Shown here piece after piece: positions 24,152 through 32,770 of a DNA stretch of 64,000 nucleotides (within the stretch, counting starts at the first letter, position 1; each line of letters starts with the position of its first letter). Origin of the DNA: Nonomuraea rhodomycinica (GTDB lineage: Bacteria > Actinomycetota > Actinomycetes > Streptosporangiales > Streptosporangiaceae); the NCBI RefSeq assembly GCF_013363995.1, contig NZ_JABWGO010000004.1, positions 186,001 through 250,000 on the forward strand, read 5' to 3'. Made by a program: the position numbers and the translations under genes. The notes below the pieces were generated by a model. It searched no databases and was not told the origin of the DNA. It saw nothing but the letters and a program-made list of their open reading frames with translations.

Positions 24152-26038
24152 ATGAAACGGACAGCGTTGCTGCTGGGCGCGGTGATGCTCAGCGGGCTGC
24201 TGGCCACACCCGCCTCCGCCACCGCCGCGCCCCGCCACGTCACGGCGGCGCCGCCGGCCGGAGCAGCCTCCGCCGCCGCGCCGCTCGTCGCGACCGCCGT
24301 GGCCAAGGTCAAGGCCGCCCCCGCCCGGCAGTCGGCCGCCTGCCCCACCACCGTCGCCTTCTCCGCCGCCGTGGCGGCCAAGGGCCGGGGCACCGTCCGC
24401 TACCGGTGGGTGCGCGGCGACGGGAGCAAGGGGGCCGTCAAGAGCTTCCGCGTCAACGGCAGGCGCACCGTCGTGGTCAAGGACCGCCAGACGTTCGACC
24501 GCACCACCTCCGGATGGCAGGCCGTCGAGGTGCTCGGCAGGCGCGGGCTGTCCGGCAAGGCGCGCTTCAGCGTCACCTGCGCCGGGCCGGTCAAGGTCTA
24601 CGACGTCGCCACCCCGCTGCCCGCCGGGCCGGACGAGCCGCTGGTCGCGGCGGCCGACGTGGACGTCCGCCCGGCGTCCTACACGGGCGCCTGCCCCACG
24701 AACGTCGTCTTCACCGCCACCGTCCAGGTGTCGCGCACCCCGGCCAGCGTCGCGTACCAGTGGATCGACTCCGCCACCGGCGAGGGCCGTCCCGAGACGC
24801 TCACGTTCGCCGCGGGCGGCCCGCGCGTCCGGCAGGTCGTCCTCCCGCTGAGCGTGGGCTCCTCCACCGGCGGCTGGAAGGCCGTCCACCTGCTCGGCCC
24901 GAACGGACACGACTCGGCGCGCGCCGCCTACCAGGTGACCTGCCGCCGCACCCCGCCGACCGACCCCTCGCCGACGCCCACGTCCACCCCGACGTCGACG
25001 CCCACGTCCACCCCGACGTCCACCCCCTCGACCACTCCGACCTCGACCCCCACCACCACGACGACGCCGACCACGCCGCCCGCCCAGCGTCCGGCGACGC
25101 AGATCACCGCGGTCACCCCCGGCGACTACGAGGGCCCCTGCGCCGAGCCCGTGGCCTACCAGGCCGCCGGCCGCGTCACCCTGCCCGCGGGCGCGGCGCA
25201 GAAGGTCACGTACTGGTGGACGCTCGACGGCGCGGCCTGGCAGCGCCAGAGCGTCGACTTCCCGGCGAGCGGCCTGCCGCGTTCGCAGGACGTCAGCGCC
25301 GGATGGAACCTCGGCTCCACCGACACCGGCGCCCACAAGCTCGCCCTCCTCGCCGAGGGAGCCACGGCCACCGGTGAGCGGACGTTCACCTTCACCTGCG
25401 GCGCCGACCCGGGCGCCGCGGACCTGAAGCTGAAGTACGTGCTGACGTCCCAGTACAGGGGCGTCTGCGACGGCCCCTTCGCCCTGCACGCGAGGGCGCT
25501 GCTGTCCACGGACCGCGAGGCCGAGGTCAGGTACCGTTTCGTCGTGGACGGCAAGCCCGGCGCCGTCAGGACCGAGGTGCTCAAGCCCGGCGTCCAGCAG
25601 ACGATCAGCGACTTCTGGTACAGCAGGGCCACGGCCACCGGATCCGGCGTCGTCCGCCTGGAAGTGCTGAACCACAACCGGATCGTCAAGGAGAACCCGT
25701 ACTCCTGGACGTGCGTGGCGAAGAACCCCTCGCCCGGCACGGTGGACCTCGTCTCGATCCTCACCACGCCCTACTTCGGCGACTGCGTCGAGGCGCCGTA
25801 CGTGACCGCTCACGGCGCGTTCCGCGCGGCCGCCGGGACCCAGATCACCTGGCGGTGGGTCATCGACGGCGTGCCGGACGCCGAGCGCACGGCCACCGTC
25901 GAGGCGAGCGGACTGCTCCAGGTGCAGTCGGCGTACTGGCACCGCACCACGAAGACCAGCGGGACGGTCCGCCTGGAGGTGCTGAACCACAACAAGCCGT
26001 CCGCCGAGGAGACCTACCCGGTCACCTGCAAGAACTGA
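24152..26038 (+). CDS. Secreted protein with five two-cysteine beta-sandwich-like modules
   Basis: The 628-residue protein has a Sec signal peptide (cleavage near ASA-TAA, residue 25) and five repeated modules of about 85-100 residues. Each has one Cys near its start (GxC) and one near its end (VTC-like): pairs 64/143, 181/264, 330/416, 439/521 and 545/626. Each also has a central YRW/YQW/YWW-type strand and a GW..V.LL or RLEVLNHN segment. A Thr/Pro linker (about 268-310, TSTP repeats) separates modules 2 and 3. This looks like an immunoglobulin-like extracellular repeat protein with one disulfide per module. No catalytic site is visible. It converges with the kinase gene 13 bp away. Confidence 0.75.
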   Translation: MKRTALLLGAVMLSGLLATPASATAAPRHVTAAPPAGAASAAAPLVATAVAKVKAAPARQSAACPTTVAFSAAVAAKGRGTVRYRWVRGDGSKGAVKSFRVNGRRTVVVKDRQTFDRTTSGWQAVEVLGRRGLSGKARFSVTCAGPVKVYDVATPLPAGPDEPLVAAADVDVRPASYTGACPTNVVFTATVQVSRTPASVAYQWIDSATGEGRPETLTFAAGGPRVRQVVLPLSVGSSTGGWKAVHLLGPNGHDSARAAYQVTCRRTPPTDPSPTPTSTPTSTPTSTPTSTPSTTPTSTPTTTTTPTTPPAQRPATQITAVTPGDYEGPCAEPVAYQAAGRVTLPAGAAQKVTYWWTLDGAAWQRQSVDFPASGLPRSQDVSAGWNLGSTDTGAHKLALLAEGATATGERTFTFTCGADPGAADLKLKYVLTSQYRGVCDGPFALHARALLSTDREAEVRYRFVVDGKPGAVRTEVLKPGVQQTISDFWYSRATATGSGVVRLEVLNHNRIVKENPYSWTCVAKNPSPGTVDLVSILTTPYFGDCVEAPYVTAHGAFRAAAGTQITWRWVIDGVPDAERTATVEASGLLQVQSAYWHRTTKTSGTVRLEVLNHNKPSAEETYPVTCKN

Positions 26039-26051
26039 CCGGGTCCGCCGG

Positions 26052-27923
26052 TCAGCCGAAGGCGAGCCGCTCGCGGCGCCGGTAGCCGGGGCGGGTCAGC
26101 GCCAGGAACACCCTGGACGAGCGGCCCGCCGCGGCCAGGATCCGCTCGGTCTCCTCGCCGGTGGCGTGCCGGTCCAGCCACGGCACCCGGAACGCCATCT
26201 GCCGCACCGGGACCTGACCGGCGACCCGCCTCTCGGCGCGCGCCCAGGCCGTGGGCGGGACCCGTTCCGTGATGATCGGGAACAGCTCGGCCTCCTCGCC
26301 GGCGATGTGCTCGGCGAGGAGGTCCAGCACCGGCTTCAGCTCGCGTCCCAGGCGGGCGAGATCGCCGTCCACGGCCGCGCGGCAGCGCTCCATCAGGGGG
26401 CCGAGCGCCTCGTGGCCGCCGGCGTAGGGGGACAGGTCGAAGGCGTCGCCCGCGGCGCGGGCGACGAGCGGCCACAGGGCCTCGTCGCCGTGGACGTGAT
26501 GGTGGATGGCCGACAGCAGCGACCTGGTGTACCAGCGGGTCGCGGACGCCCGCGCGGCGGAGACGGCGCCGGCCTCCGGCAGCAGCTGGGTCAGGCGGCG
26601 CAGGTCGGACAGCATGGCCCGGTGGGCGACGTAGAGCCCGGTGAGATCGGGCGACCCGGTGACATCGGGCAGGGCGGTGACGTCGGGTAGAGCGGTGACA
26701 TCCGGTACGGCGGTGACGTCGGGCGACGCGGTGACGTCGGGGGGAGCGGCGGAGCCGGGGTACGGGGAGACGGCCGGCAGGCCGTGACCGCTCGCCACGG
26801 CCCGGTCCCTCCCGGCGGGCGCGCCCGGCGCGGGGCTCCGCCCGGCCTCCCACGCGCGTAACCGGGGCCAGGCGCGGGCCAGCGCGGCGCTGGCCGGCTC
26901 GACCCGTTCGCCGCTGACGGCCACGAGCGTCCCCGCCTCGGCCGGGACGGGCGGCACGGCCACGCTCGGCCGGACGAGGAGGCCGGCCTCGGTGAGCCGG
27001 TCGAGGACCCCGTGCTCGTCGCGGCACACGGCGTCCCCGTCGAGCAGGCGCAGCAGCAGCCCGGGAGCCTCGTCCCGCTGGAGCGGCGTCAGCGACGCGT
27101 AGGCCCGCTCGGCCACCTCGCCCAGCGACGGCGGCCCCGCCAGCCCCTCGGGCGCCCCCAGCGTGTACGGCGGCTCGGGGGAGTCCCCCATGCCGGCCAG
27201 GAGCTCCCGCGGCGACGGGCGGTCCGCCGGGTTCTTGGCCAGGGCGCGCCCGACCAGGGAGCGCAGCGGCTCCGGCAGCGCGTCCAGGTCGGGGTCCACG
27301 GCCAGCAGCCGGTGCATCACGCCGCCCAGGCTCTCCCCGCGGAACGGGTCGTGGCCCGTGGCGGCGAACAGCGTCACCCCGCCCCAGGCGAACACGTCCG
27401 CCTCCGGACCCGGCCGCTGCCCGGTGAAGACCTCGGGCGCCAGGTACGTACGGGTGCCGACCGTGCCCGGGACCGTCACCCCGAGGTCGATCACGGTGGG
27501 CCCGTCGGGGGAGAGCAGCACGTTCTCGGGCCGCAGGTCGCGATGGGCGATGCCCACGGCGTGCAGGGAGCGCAGCGCCGTCGCCATGCCCGCCGCCAGC
27601 GCGGCCAGTTCCCCGCCGGCGTACGGCCCGTGCCGCTCCACCGCCTGCCGCAGGTCGGGCCCCTCGACGAACTCGCTCACGATGTACGGCACGACGCCGT
27701 CCATCCCGACGCCCACGACCCTGGCCAGGTGCCGCGGCGAGACCCGCCACACGGCGTCGGAGAGCTGGCCGTCGACCTCGCCCCGGGGCACCTTGACCGC
27801 GAAGCGGCGTCCTTCGTCGTCGTAGGCGTCGTAGACCACGCCCCGCCCGCCGGCACCCAGCCGTCCGGCCAGCCAGTAGCCGCCGAGACTCATGGGGTCG
27901 CCCGGCACCAAGCGCATCGTCAC
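26052..27923 (-). CDS. Ser/Thr protein kinase fused to a hemerythrin-like domain
   Basis: The 623-residue protein has an N-terminal Hanks-type kinase (residues about 15-245): glycine loop GAGGRGVVY, ATP-binding Lys44, catalytic loop HRDLRPEN (Asp129; Arg131 replaces the usual Lys) and DLG (Asp146) in place of DFG. Residues 265-320 resemble the winged-helix spacer of STAND-type kinases. A six-residue PDVTA repeat linker (395-428) leads to a C-terminal HHE domain (about 430-560). Its candidate di-iron ligands are His434, His474-476/Glu481, His504 and His539/Glu543. There is no transmembrane segment. It may sense oxygen, NO or redox state and signal by phosphorylation, which is inferred. Start GTG 27923 or ATG 27917; no clear SD. 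Confidence 0.85.
   Translation of the reverse strand: MTMRLVPGDPMSLGGYWLAGRLGAGGRGVVYDAYDDEGRRFAVKVPRGEVDGQLSDAVWRVSPRHLARVVGVGMDGVVPYIVSEFVEGPDLRQAVERHGPYAGGELAALAAGMATALRSLHAVGIAHRDLRPENVLLSPDGPTVIDLGVTVPGTVGTRTYLAPEVFTGQRPGPEADVFAWGGVTLFAATGHDPFRGESLGGVMHRLLAVDPDLDALPEPLRSLVGRALAKNPADRPSPRELLAGMGDSPEPPYTLGAPEGLAGPPSLGEVAERAYASLTPLQRDEAPGLLLRLLDGDAVCRDEHGVLDRLTEAGLLVRPSVAVPPVPAEAGTLVAVSGERVEPASAALARAWPRLRAWEAGRSPAPGAPAGRDRAVASGHGLPAVSPYPGSAAPPDVTASPDVTAVPDVTALPDVTALPDVTGSPDLTGLYVAHRAMLSDLRRLTQLLPEAGAVSAARASATRWYTRSLLSAIHHHVHGDEALWPLVARAAGDAFDLSPYAGGHEALGPLMERCRAAVDGDLARLGRELKPVLDLLAEHIAGEEAELFPIITERVPPTAWARAERRVAGQVPVRQMAFRVPWLDRHATGEETERILAAAGRSSRVFLALTRPGYRRRERLAFG
26640..26741 (-). repeat. 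18-bp tandem repeats encoding the PDVTA linker
   Basis: About five and a half 18-bp units of the form GACGTCACCGCxxxxCCG on the coding strand encode PDVTAx hexapeptides joining the kinase part to the hemerythrin-like part. Confidence 0.8.
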
Positions 27924-28106
27924 TGATGCTTAGATGCGGCCGGGACGGGATTGGTTGTGCCCGTTCGGGGCCTTCCGCCGCCGGATCCCGGTCCGGCGGG
28001 GGCACGGGGTGGGGAAGGGGACGTCACAGGCCCTCCGCGCGCCTCGGAGGACCCGTGCGTCATGATCATTATGCCAGCGTCCGGGACACGGACGGCCACA
28101 CCGCGA

Positions 28107-28616
28107 TCAGCCACCGTCACGCGCGGGTGATCGCAGTGCCCGCAGCGTGCCCTCGGCCACCTCCTCGGGCGTCGTCGTGCTCACGTCGAACGTGATGTCG
28201 GCCACCTCCCGGAAGTACGGCTCGCGCCGCGCCCGCATCACCGACGGCGCGAAGTCCGGCCGGTGGTCGCCGGAGCGCATCCGCTGGGCCAGGACCGCGT
28301 CGGGCGCGTCCACCCACACCACGAACGCCTCGCGCAGCGCCTCCCGCACCCGGGGATCCTCCACGGCGCTGGCCGCCGCGGTGATCACCTTGGGCTCGCC
28401 GGCGAGCTCCGCCAGGACGTGCTCGGCCTCCCGCTGATGCAGCACGTCCGCGCCCTCGCTCGCCGCGATCTGCGCCGCCGTCGCTCCGTACCGCTTGCGC
28501 AGGAACGGGTCGCTGTCGCTCAGGGGCAGGTCAAGGGCCTTGCTGATGAGGCGTCCCGCGGACGTCTTGCCCGCGCCCATAAGCCCGACCATCACTACTG
28601 GTTTGTTTTTTGCCAT
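28107..28616 (-). CDS. Shikimate-kinase-like P-loop kinase
   Basis: The 169-residue protein has the P-loop GLMGAGKTSAG, a DSD motif after beta-2, and the C-terminal RREPYFREVADITFD typical of the shikimate/gluconate kinase superfamily. The Gly-Gly-Gly substrate loop of true AroK is replaced by TAAAS, and no other aromatic-pathway gene is nearby. It may therefore phosphorylate another small molecule. I start it at ATG 28616; the frame continues to 28793 over the divergent DUF6458 gene and its promoter, which is not coding on this strand. Confidence 0.75.
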   Translation of the reverse strand: MAKNKPVVMVGLMGAGKTSAGRLISKALDLPLSDSDPFLRKRYGATAAQIAASEGADVLHQREAEHVLAELAGEPKVITAAASAVEDPRVREALREAFVVWVDAPDAVLAQRMRSGDHRPDFAPSVMRARREPYFREVADITFDVSTTTPEEVAEGTLRALRSPARDGG

Positions 28617-28650
28617 GTGGATAGAGGTTCCTCTTGTCAAGGAGGTACTA

Positions 28651-28932
28651 ATGACCATCGCCGGAAGCATCATCCTCATCATGCTTGGCGCGATCCTCAC
28701 CTGGGCCGTCGAGTTCGACCTCGCCGGTCTCGACATCAACGTCGTCGGCGTCATCCTCATGCTCGGCGGGCTGATCGGGCTCCTGTTCGGCATCTACCGG
28801 ATCCAGGTGACCCGCAGGGCGGTCGGGCCCATCGACGAGCCGGTGACCCGCCACGAGATCTACGAGGAGCCCGAGGCGCGCCGGACCACCGTGTACGAGG
28901 AGCGCCGCCGCTACGACGAGCCCCCGCTGTAA
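28651..28932 (+). CDS. DUF6458 family membrane protein
   Basis: The 93-residue protein has two hydrophobic helices (MTIAGSIILIMLGAILTWAV and INVVGVILMLGGLIGLLFGI) followed by an Arg/Glu/Tyr-rich cytoplasmic tail. This is the layout of DUF6458, a small actinobacterial membrane family of unknown role. ATG 28651 follows AAGGAGGT. It is 53 bp upstream of the ChaB gene and may be co-transcribed with it. Confidence 0.8.
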   Translation: MTIAGSIILIMLGAILTWAVEFDLAGLDINVVGVILMLGGLIGLLFGIYRIQVTRRAVGPIDEPVTRHEIYEEPEARRTTVYEERRRYDEPPL

Positions 28933-28985
28933 CCCCCACCACCGAGCCACGCGTGGGACGAAGCCATCGCAGGAGGTGAACCGAC

Positions 28986-29372
28986 ATGCCCGCCAAGGAG
29001 GAACTGCCGTCGACGATCCGGCGCTCGCCCAAGAAGGCGCAGGACACGTGGATGAAGGCGCACGACTCGGCCGTGCAGACGTACGGCGAGGGTCGCCGCG
29101 CCCACATGACGGCCTTCGCGGCGCTGAAGCACTCGTTCGAGAAGGTCGGCGACCACTGGGAGCCCAAGGCCAGGAAGGGACCCTCGGACCAGGGCGCCAA
29201 GGACCGCTCCGGCCGCACGGCCGAGGGCGTCGACGCCAACGCCAGCAAGGAGCACCTGCAGAAGGTGGCCTCCCAGCTCGGCGTCACCGGCCGGTCGAAG
29301 ATGACCAAGCAGGAGCTGGTGGACGCCATCAAGAAGGCCAACCGCCGGGCCACCGCCAAGGCCCGCGGCTAG
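28986..29372 (+). CDS. ChaB family protein with C-terminal Rho-N/SAP-like segment
   Basis: The 128-residue basic protein has the ChaB domain at the N-terminus (LPSTIRRSPKKAQDTWMKAHDSAVQTYG, with HSFEKVGDHWEPK). A C-terminal SKEHLQKVASQLGV...TKQELVDAIKKANRR segment resembles Rho N-terminal/SAP nucleic-acid-binding helices. ChaB-like proteins are often stress-linked in actinomycetes, but their biochemical role is not settled. SD GGAGGTG is 7 nt before ATG 28986. Confidence 0.85.
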   Translation: MPAKEELPSTIRRSPKKAQDTWMKAHDSAVQTYGEGRRAHMTAFAALKHSFEKVGDHWEPKARKGPSDQGAKDRSGRTAEGVDANASKEHLQKVASQLGVTGRSKMTKQELVDAIKKANRRATAKARG

Positions 29373-29389
29373 CTCCCGTCCGCGCTTCA

Positions 29390-29415
29390 GGCCCGCCAGG
29401 CTCGCCCGGCGGGCC
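29390..29415 (+). terminator. Terminator after the ChaB gene
   Basis: GGCCCGCC (29390-29397) and GGCGGGCC (29408-29415) form an 8-bp stem with a 10-nt loop, followed by TTCGT, 18 bp after the stop codon. Confidence 0.7.
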
Positions 29416-29453
29416 TTCGTCCGTGCCACGGCGTCCCCGCGCGGCGTCCGACG

Positions 29454-31280
29454 TCAGAGGAGTCGCTTGACGGCCTCGACGATGGCGCGCCGGTCGATGC
29501 GCGCGTCGGCGAGCTGCTCCGCCGGCGTGGCCGATCCCGGCAGCCCCCGTACGGCCAGCTTCACCACCCGCGGCCCCAGCTCGCTCACCGCGTCCGTCAC
29601 CGCGTCGCCGAGCCCGCCCTCGGGCCGGTGGTCCTCGACCGTGATGAGGTTGCCGGTCGTGGTGGCGGCGGCGGTCAGCGCGGCCTTGTCGACGGGCTTG
29701 ACGGAGTAGAGGTCGATGACGCCCACGGGGATGCCGTCGGCGGCCAGCTCGTCGGCCGCCGCCAGCGCCTCGTGCACGGTGATGCCGGCGGCGACGATCG
29801 TGGCCCGGTCGGCCGGCGTGTGGCGCAGCACCCGCGAGCCGCCCACGGGGAAGCGCTCGCCGGGCGGGTAGACGACGGGCGTGTCGCCGCGGGTGGTCCG
29901 CAGGTAGGAGACACCGGAGATGCCGGCCATCTCGGCGGTCAGGGCCGCGGCCTGGTTGGCGTCGCAGGGGTAGAGCACCGTGCTGCCGTACACGGCTCGT
30001 AGCATCGCCAGGTCCTCCAGCCCCATCTGGGAGGGGCCGTCCTCGCCGATCGCCACGCCCGCGTGCGAGCCGACGAGCCTGATCGACGCCTGGCTCACGG
30101 CAGCCATCCGGATGAAGTCGTGCGCCCGGGTCAGGAACGCCGCGAACGTCGCCGCGTACGGCACGAAACCGCGTGCCTGCATGCCGACGGCGGCGGCGAC
30201 GAGCTGCTGCTCGGCGATGTACATCTCGAAGAAGCGGTCGGGGAACGCCTTGGCGAACTCCTCGGTCTTGGTGGAGTCGGCCACCTCGCCGTCCAGGGCG
30301 ACCACGTCGCCGCGGGCCGCGCCGAGGGCGGCCAGCGCCTCGCCGTACGCGGTGCGGGTGGCGACGCGGGTGCCGGGCTCGTACTCGGGCAGCGTCAGCG
30401 TGCCGTCGTCGAACCGGTACGGCTGCGGCATGATCTCCGGCCGGTGCACGTCCACGGTGAGGGTGCGCACGCCGCCCAGCTCGGCGACGGCCGTGTCCGG
30501 GTCCTTCAGCGCCTTGCCGTGGGCGCCCTCGCGGTTCTCCACCTCGACGACGCCCTCGCCCTTGCGGGTCTTGGCCAGGATGACGGTGGGCCGCCGGCGG
30601 GTGTTGCAGGCGTCGCCCAGCGCGAAGTCGATCTGCCCCGGGTCGTGGCCGTCGATCTCGATGGTGTGCCAGCCGAACGCGCCGAACCTGCGCGCGTACG
30701 CCCCGGTGTCCCAGCCGTGCCGGGTGGGGCCGCGCTGGCCGAGCCGGTTCACGTCCACGATGAGCGTCAGATTGGCCAGCCCCTCGTCGCCCGCGTGCTC
30801 GGCCGCCTCCCACACGGAGCCCTCGGCCAGCTCGCTGTCGCCGCACAGCACCCACACCCGGTACGGCAGGCGCTCCAGCCGCCCGGCCATCGCCATGCCC
30901 ACGCCGACCGGCAGCCCCTGCCCCAGGGACCCGGTCGCCACGTCCACCCAGGGCAGGCGCGGGGTCGGGTGCCCCTCGAGCCGGCTGCCCCGCTTCCTGA
31001 AGGACAGCAGCTCCTCGTCGGTGATGGCGCCCGCCGCCTTGAACAGGGAGTACAACAGCGGCGAGGCGTGCCCCTTGGAGAAGATCAGATGGTCGTTGGC
31101 CGGGTTGTCGGGGTGCTCGAAGTCGTAGCGCAGGTGACAGGCGAACAGCACCGCCATCAGGTCCGCCGCCGACATCGACGAGGTGGGGTGACCCGACCCC
31201 GCGGCGGCCGAGCTGCGCACGGAGTCCACGCGCAGCTGGCCGGCCAGTTCGGTCAGGTAGTGCAGGTCGCGTTCAGGCAT
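29454..31280 (-). CDS. tkt: Transketolase
   Basis: The 608-residue enzyme moves two-carbon ketol units between sugar phosphates using thiamine diphosphate. It shows GSGHPTSSMSAADLMAVLF at the N-terminus, the ThDP motif CGDSELAEGSVWEAAEHAG...VDVN, the pyrimidine domain with Glu in YIAEQQLVAAAVGM, and SHAGVAIGEDGPSQMGLEDLAMLR. It is shorter than the roughly 660-residue plant/E. coli type, and it is a single polypeptide. It appears as an isolated gene away from the main pentose-phosphate operon, so it may be a second copy. Confidence 0.92.
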   Translation of the reverse strand: MPERDLHYLTELAGQLRVDSVRSSAAAGSGHPTSSMSAADLMAVLFACHLRYDFEHPDNPANDHLIFSKGHASPLLYSLFKAAGAITDEELLSFRKRGSRLEGHPTPRLPWVDVATGSLGQGLPVGVGMAMAGRLERLPYRVWVLCGDSELAEGSVWEAAEHAGDEGLANLTLIVDVNRLGQRGPTRHGWDTGAYARRFGAFGWHTIEIDGHDPGQIDFALGDACNTRRRPTVILAKTRKGEGVVEVENREGAHGKALKDPDTAVAELGGVRTLTVDVHRPEIMPQPYRFDDGTLTLPEYEPGTRVATRTAYGEALAALGAARGDVVALDGEVADSTKTEEFAKAFPDRFFEMYIAEQQLVAAAVGMQARGFVPYAATFAAFLTRAHDFIRMAAVSQASIRLVGSHAGVAIGEDGPSQMGLEDLAMLRAVYGSTVLYPCDANQAAALTAEMAGISGVSYLRTTRGDTPVVYPPGERFPVGGSRVLRHTPADRATIVAAGITVHEALAAADELAADGIPVGVIDLYSVKPVDKAALTAAATTTGNLITVEDHRPEGGLGDAVTDAVSELGPRVVKLAVRGLPGSATPAEQLADARIDRRAIVEAVKRLL

Positions 31281-31365
31281 GGTCAGGGCCTCCTCTGGTC
31301 GTCCGCCGCCTACCCCTTCTCGGCCGCTTAACGCGGGAGTCCGCGCTCGCGGAGGCCTTGACCGG

Positions 31366-32457
31366 TCAGCGCGAGCGCCGGAGGAGCGCCACCGCCGCGG
31401 CGGCTCCCGCCGCGAGGCCGAGCAGGACCGGCCGGCGGTGCTGGGACAGCCAGAGCTGCGGGCTGCGCGCGTGCGAGCGCCGGTCGAAGCCGCCGTGGGC
31501 GCCGTAGTCCTGGTCCTCGTCGGCCGGCTCCCACAGGTTGGCCACGCCGGTCGGCGCCTTGTCGTCCGTGACCTGGGACTTCGTTCCCGTACGAGCCAGG
31601 TAGCGGTCCACCAGGGCCGGGGCGATCCGCTGCGCGACGAGCGTGGCGGCGGTGGTGACGCCGACCCAGTACTCCTTGCGCTCCGGGTGCTCGGCCGCGT
31701 AGACGATGCCGTTCGCGGCGACCTCGGGTTGGTAGATGGGGGGCACCGGCTGCGGGTGGCGGCGCAGCTTGGACAGCACCCAGTCGAACTGCGGCGTGTT
31801 GACCGCCGGGAGCTGCACCATGGTGATCTTGATGTCGCTGCCCTCGCTCATCAACTCGGTGCGCACCGAGTCGGTGAAGCCCTTGATGGCGTGCTTGGCG
31901 CCGCAGTACGCCGACTGCAACGGGATGCCGCGGTAGGACAGGGCCGAGCCGGTCTGCACGATCGTGCCCCGGCCGCGGGGCCGCATGAGGTCGAGGGCCA
32001 CGCGGGTGCCCCACACGTAGCCGAGGTAGGTCACGGCGGTGGTGCGCTCGTACTCCTCGGGGGTGATGTCGGTGAACTTGGCGAAGACCGAGGAGAACGC
32101 GACGTTGATCCACACGTCGATCGGCCCCATGTCGGCCTCGATCTGCTCGGCGGCCCGGCGGAGCTGCTCGTAGTCGGCCACGTCGGCCTCGAACACCTTC
32201 CCGCTGCCGCCGGCCACGCCTACGTCCACGGCGGCGGCGCCGAGCCCGGTCGTGCCGCGCGCGATGAGCGCGACCTTCGCGCCCTTCGCGCCCAGCTCAC
32301 GGACCACGGCCCGGCCCACGCCGCCGCTCGCGCCCGTCACCACGACCACCTTGCCGCGCAGGTCGTGGGGGCGCAGCCCCTCGGCCGTCTCGGCGACGGC
32401 CCCGGAGAGGGACCCCGCCTCGGTCCCGGAGCTCACGTCGGTTCGCTGCGGAGTCAT
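31366..32457 (-). CDS. SDR-family oxidoreductase with C-terminal hydrophobic tail
   Basis: The 363-residue protein has an SDR Rossmann motif (VTGASGGVGRAV), conserved Asp/Asn-type residues and catalytic SALSYRG...SAYCGAKHA (YxxxK). An extra C-terminal segment ends in a hydrophobic helix (VLLGLAAGAAAAVALL) and RRSR, suggesting a membrane-anchored tail. The true start is ATG 32457, 2 nt after the stop of the small membrane protein upstream; the longer open frame to 32697 overlaps that gene. Substrate unknown. Confidence 0.85.
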   Translation of the reverse strand: MTPQRTDVSSGTEAGSLSGAVAETAEGLRPHDLRGKVVVVTGASGGVGRAVVRELGAKGAKVALIARGTTGLGAAAVDVGVAGGSGKVFEADVADYEQLRRAAEQIEADMGPIDVWINVAFSSVFAKFTDITPEEYERTTAVTYLGYVWGTRVALDLMRPRGRGTIVQTGSALSYRGIPLQSAYCGAKHAIKGFTDSVRTELMSEGSDIKITMVQLPAVNTPQFDWVLSKLRRHPQPVPPIYQPEVAANGIVYAAEHPERKEYWVGVTTAATLVAQRIAPALVDRYLARTGTKSQVTDDKAPTGVANLWEPADEDQDYGAHGGFDRRSHARSPQLWLSQHRRPVLLGLAAGAAAAVALLRRSR

Positions 32458-32459
32458 GC

Positions 32460-32714
32460 TCACCCTGCCTCTCCCACGTTCCTGCGCTTCTGCCGCCGTA
32501 CGGCGAGCACCATGTCGATGACCGTGACCACGGCGACGACGACCGCGATGCCCGTCAGCACCGGGAGGTGCGCGATCAGGCCCAGCACCGCCATCGCGAA
32601 ACAGAAGACGAGGATGAAGGACCCCGCCCTGATGTGCACCACGTCCCGCGGTGTCGCCGGCACCATGGGTTTGCCCGTCGCCGAGCGTTCTTCCCACTGG
32701 TTGTTGTCAGACAT
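32460..32714 (-). CDS. Small two-helix membrane protein
   Basis: The 84-residue protein has a polar N-terminus, two hydrophobic helices (SFILVFCFAMAVLGLIAHLPV and LTGIAVVVAVVTVIDMVLAV) and a basic RRQKRRN end. I do not recognise a named family. It is translationally linked to the SDR gene (2-nt gap) and diverges from topoisomerase IB. Confidence 0.65.
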   Translation of the reverse strand: MSDNNQWEERSATGKPMVPATPRDVVHIRAGSFILVFCFAMAVLGLIAHLPVLTGIAVVVAVVTVIDMVLAVRRQKRRNVGEAG

Positions 32715-32770
32715 GGGCTCTCACCTGCCCGCGCCGTTTGGAGGTTAACGTTCGGGGTAGCCGCGCAGCC

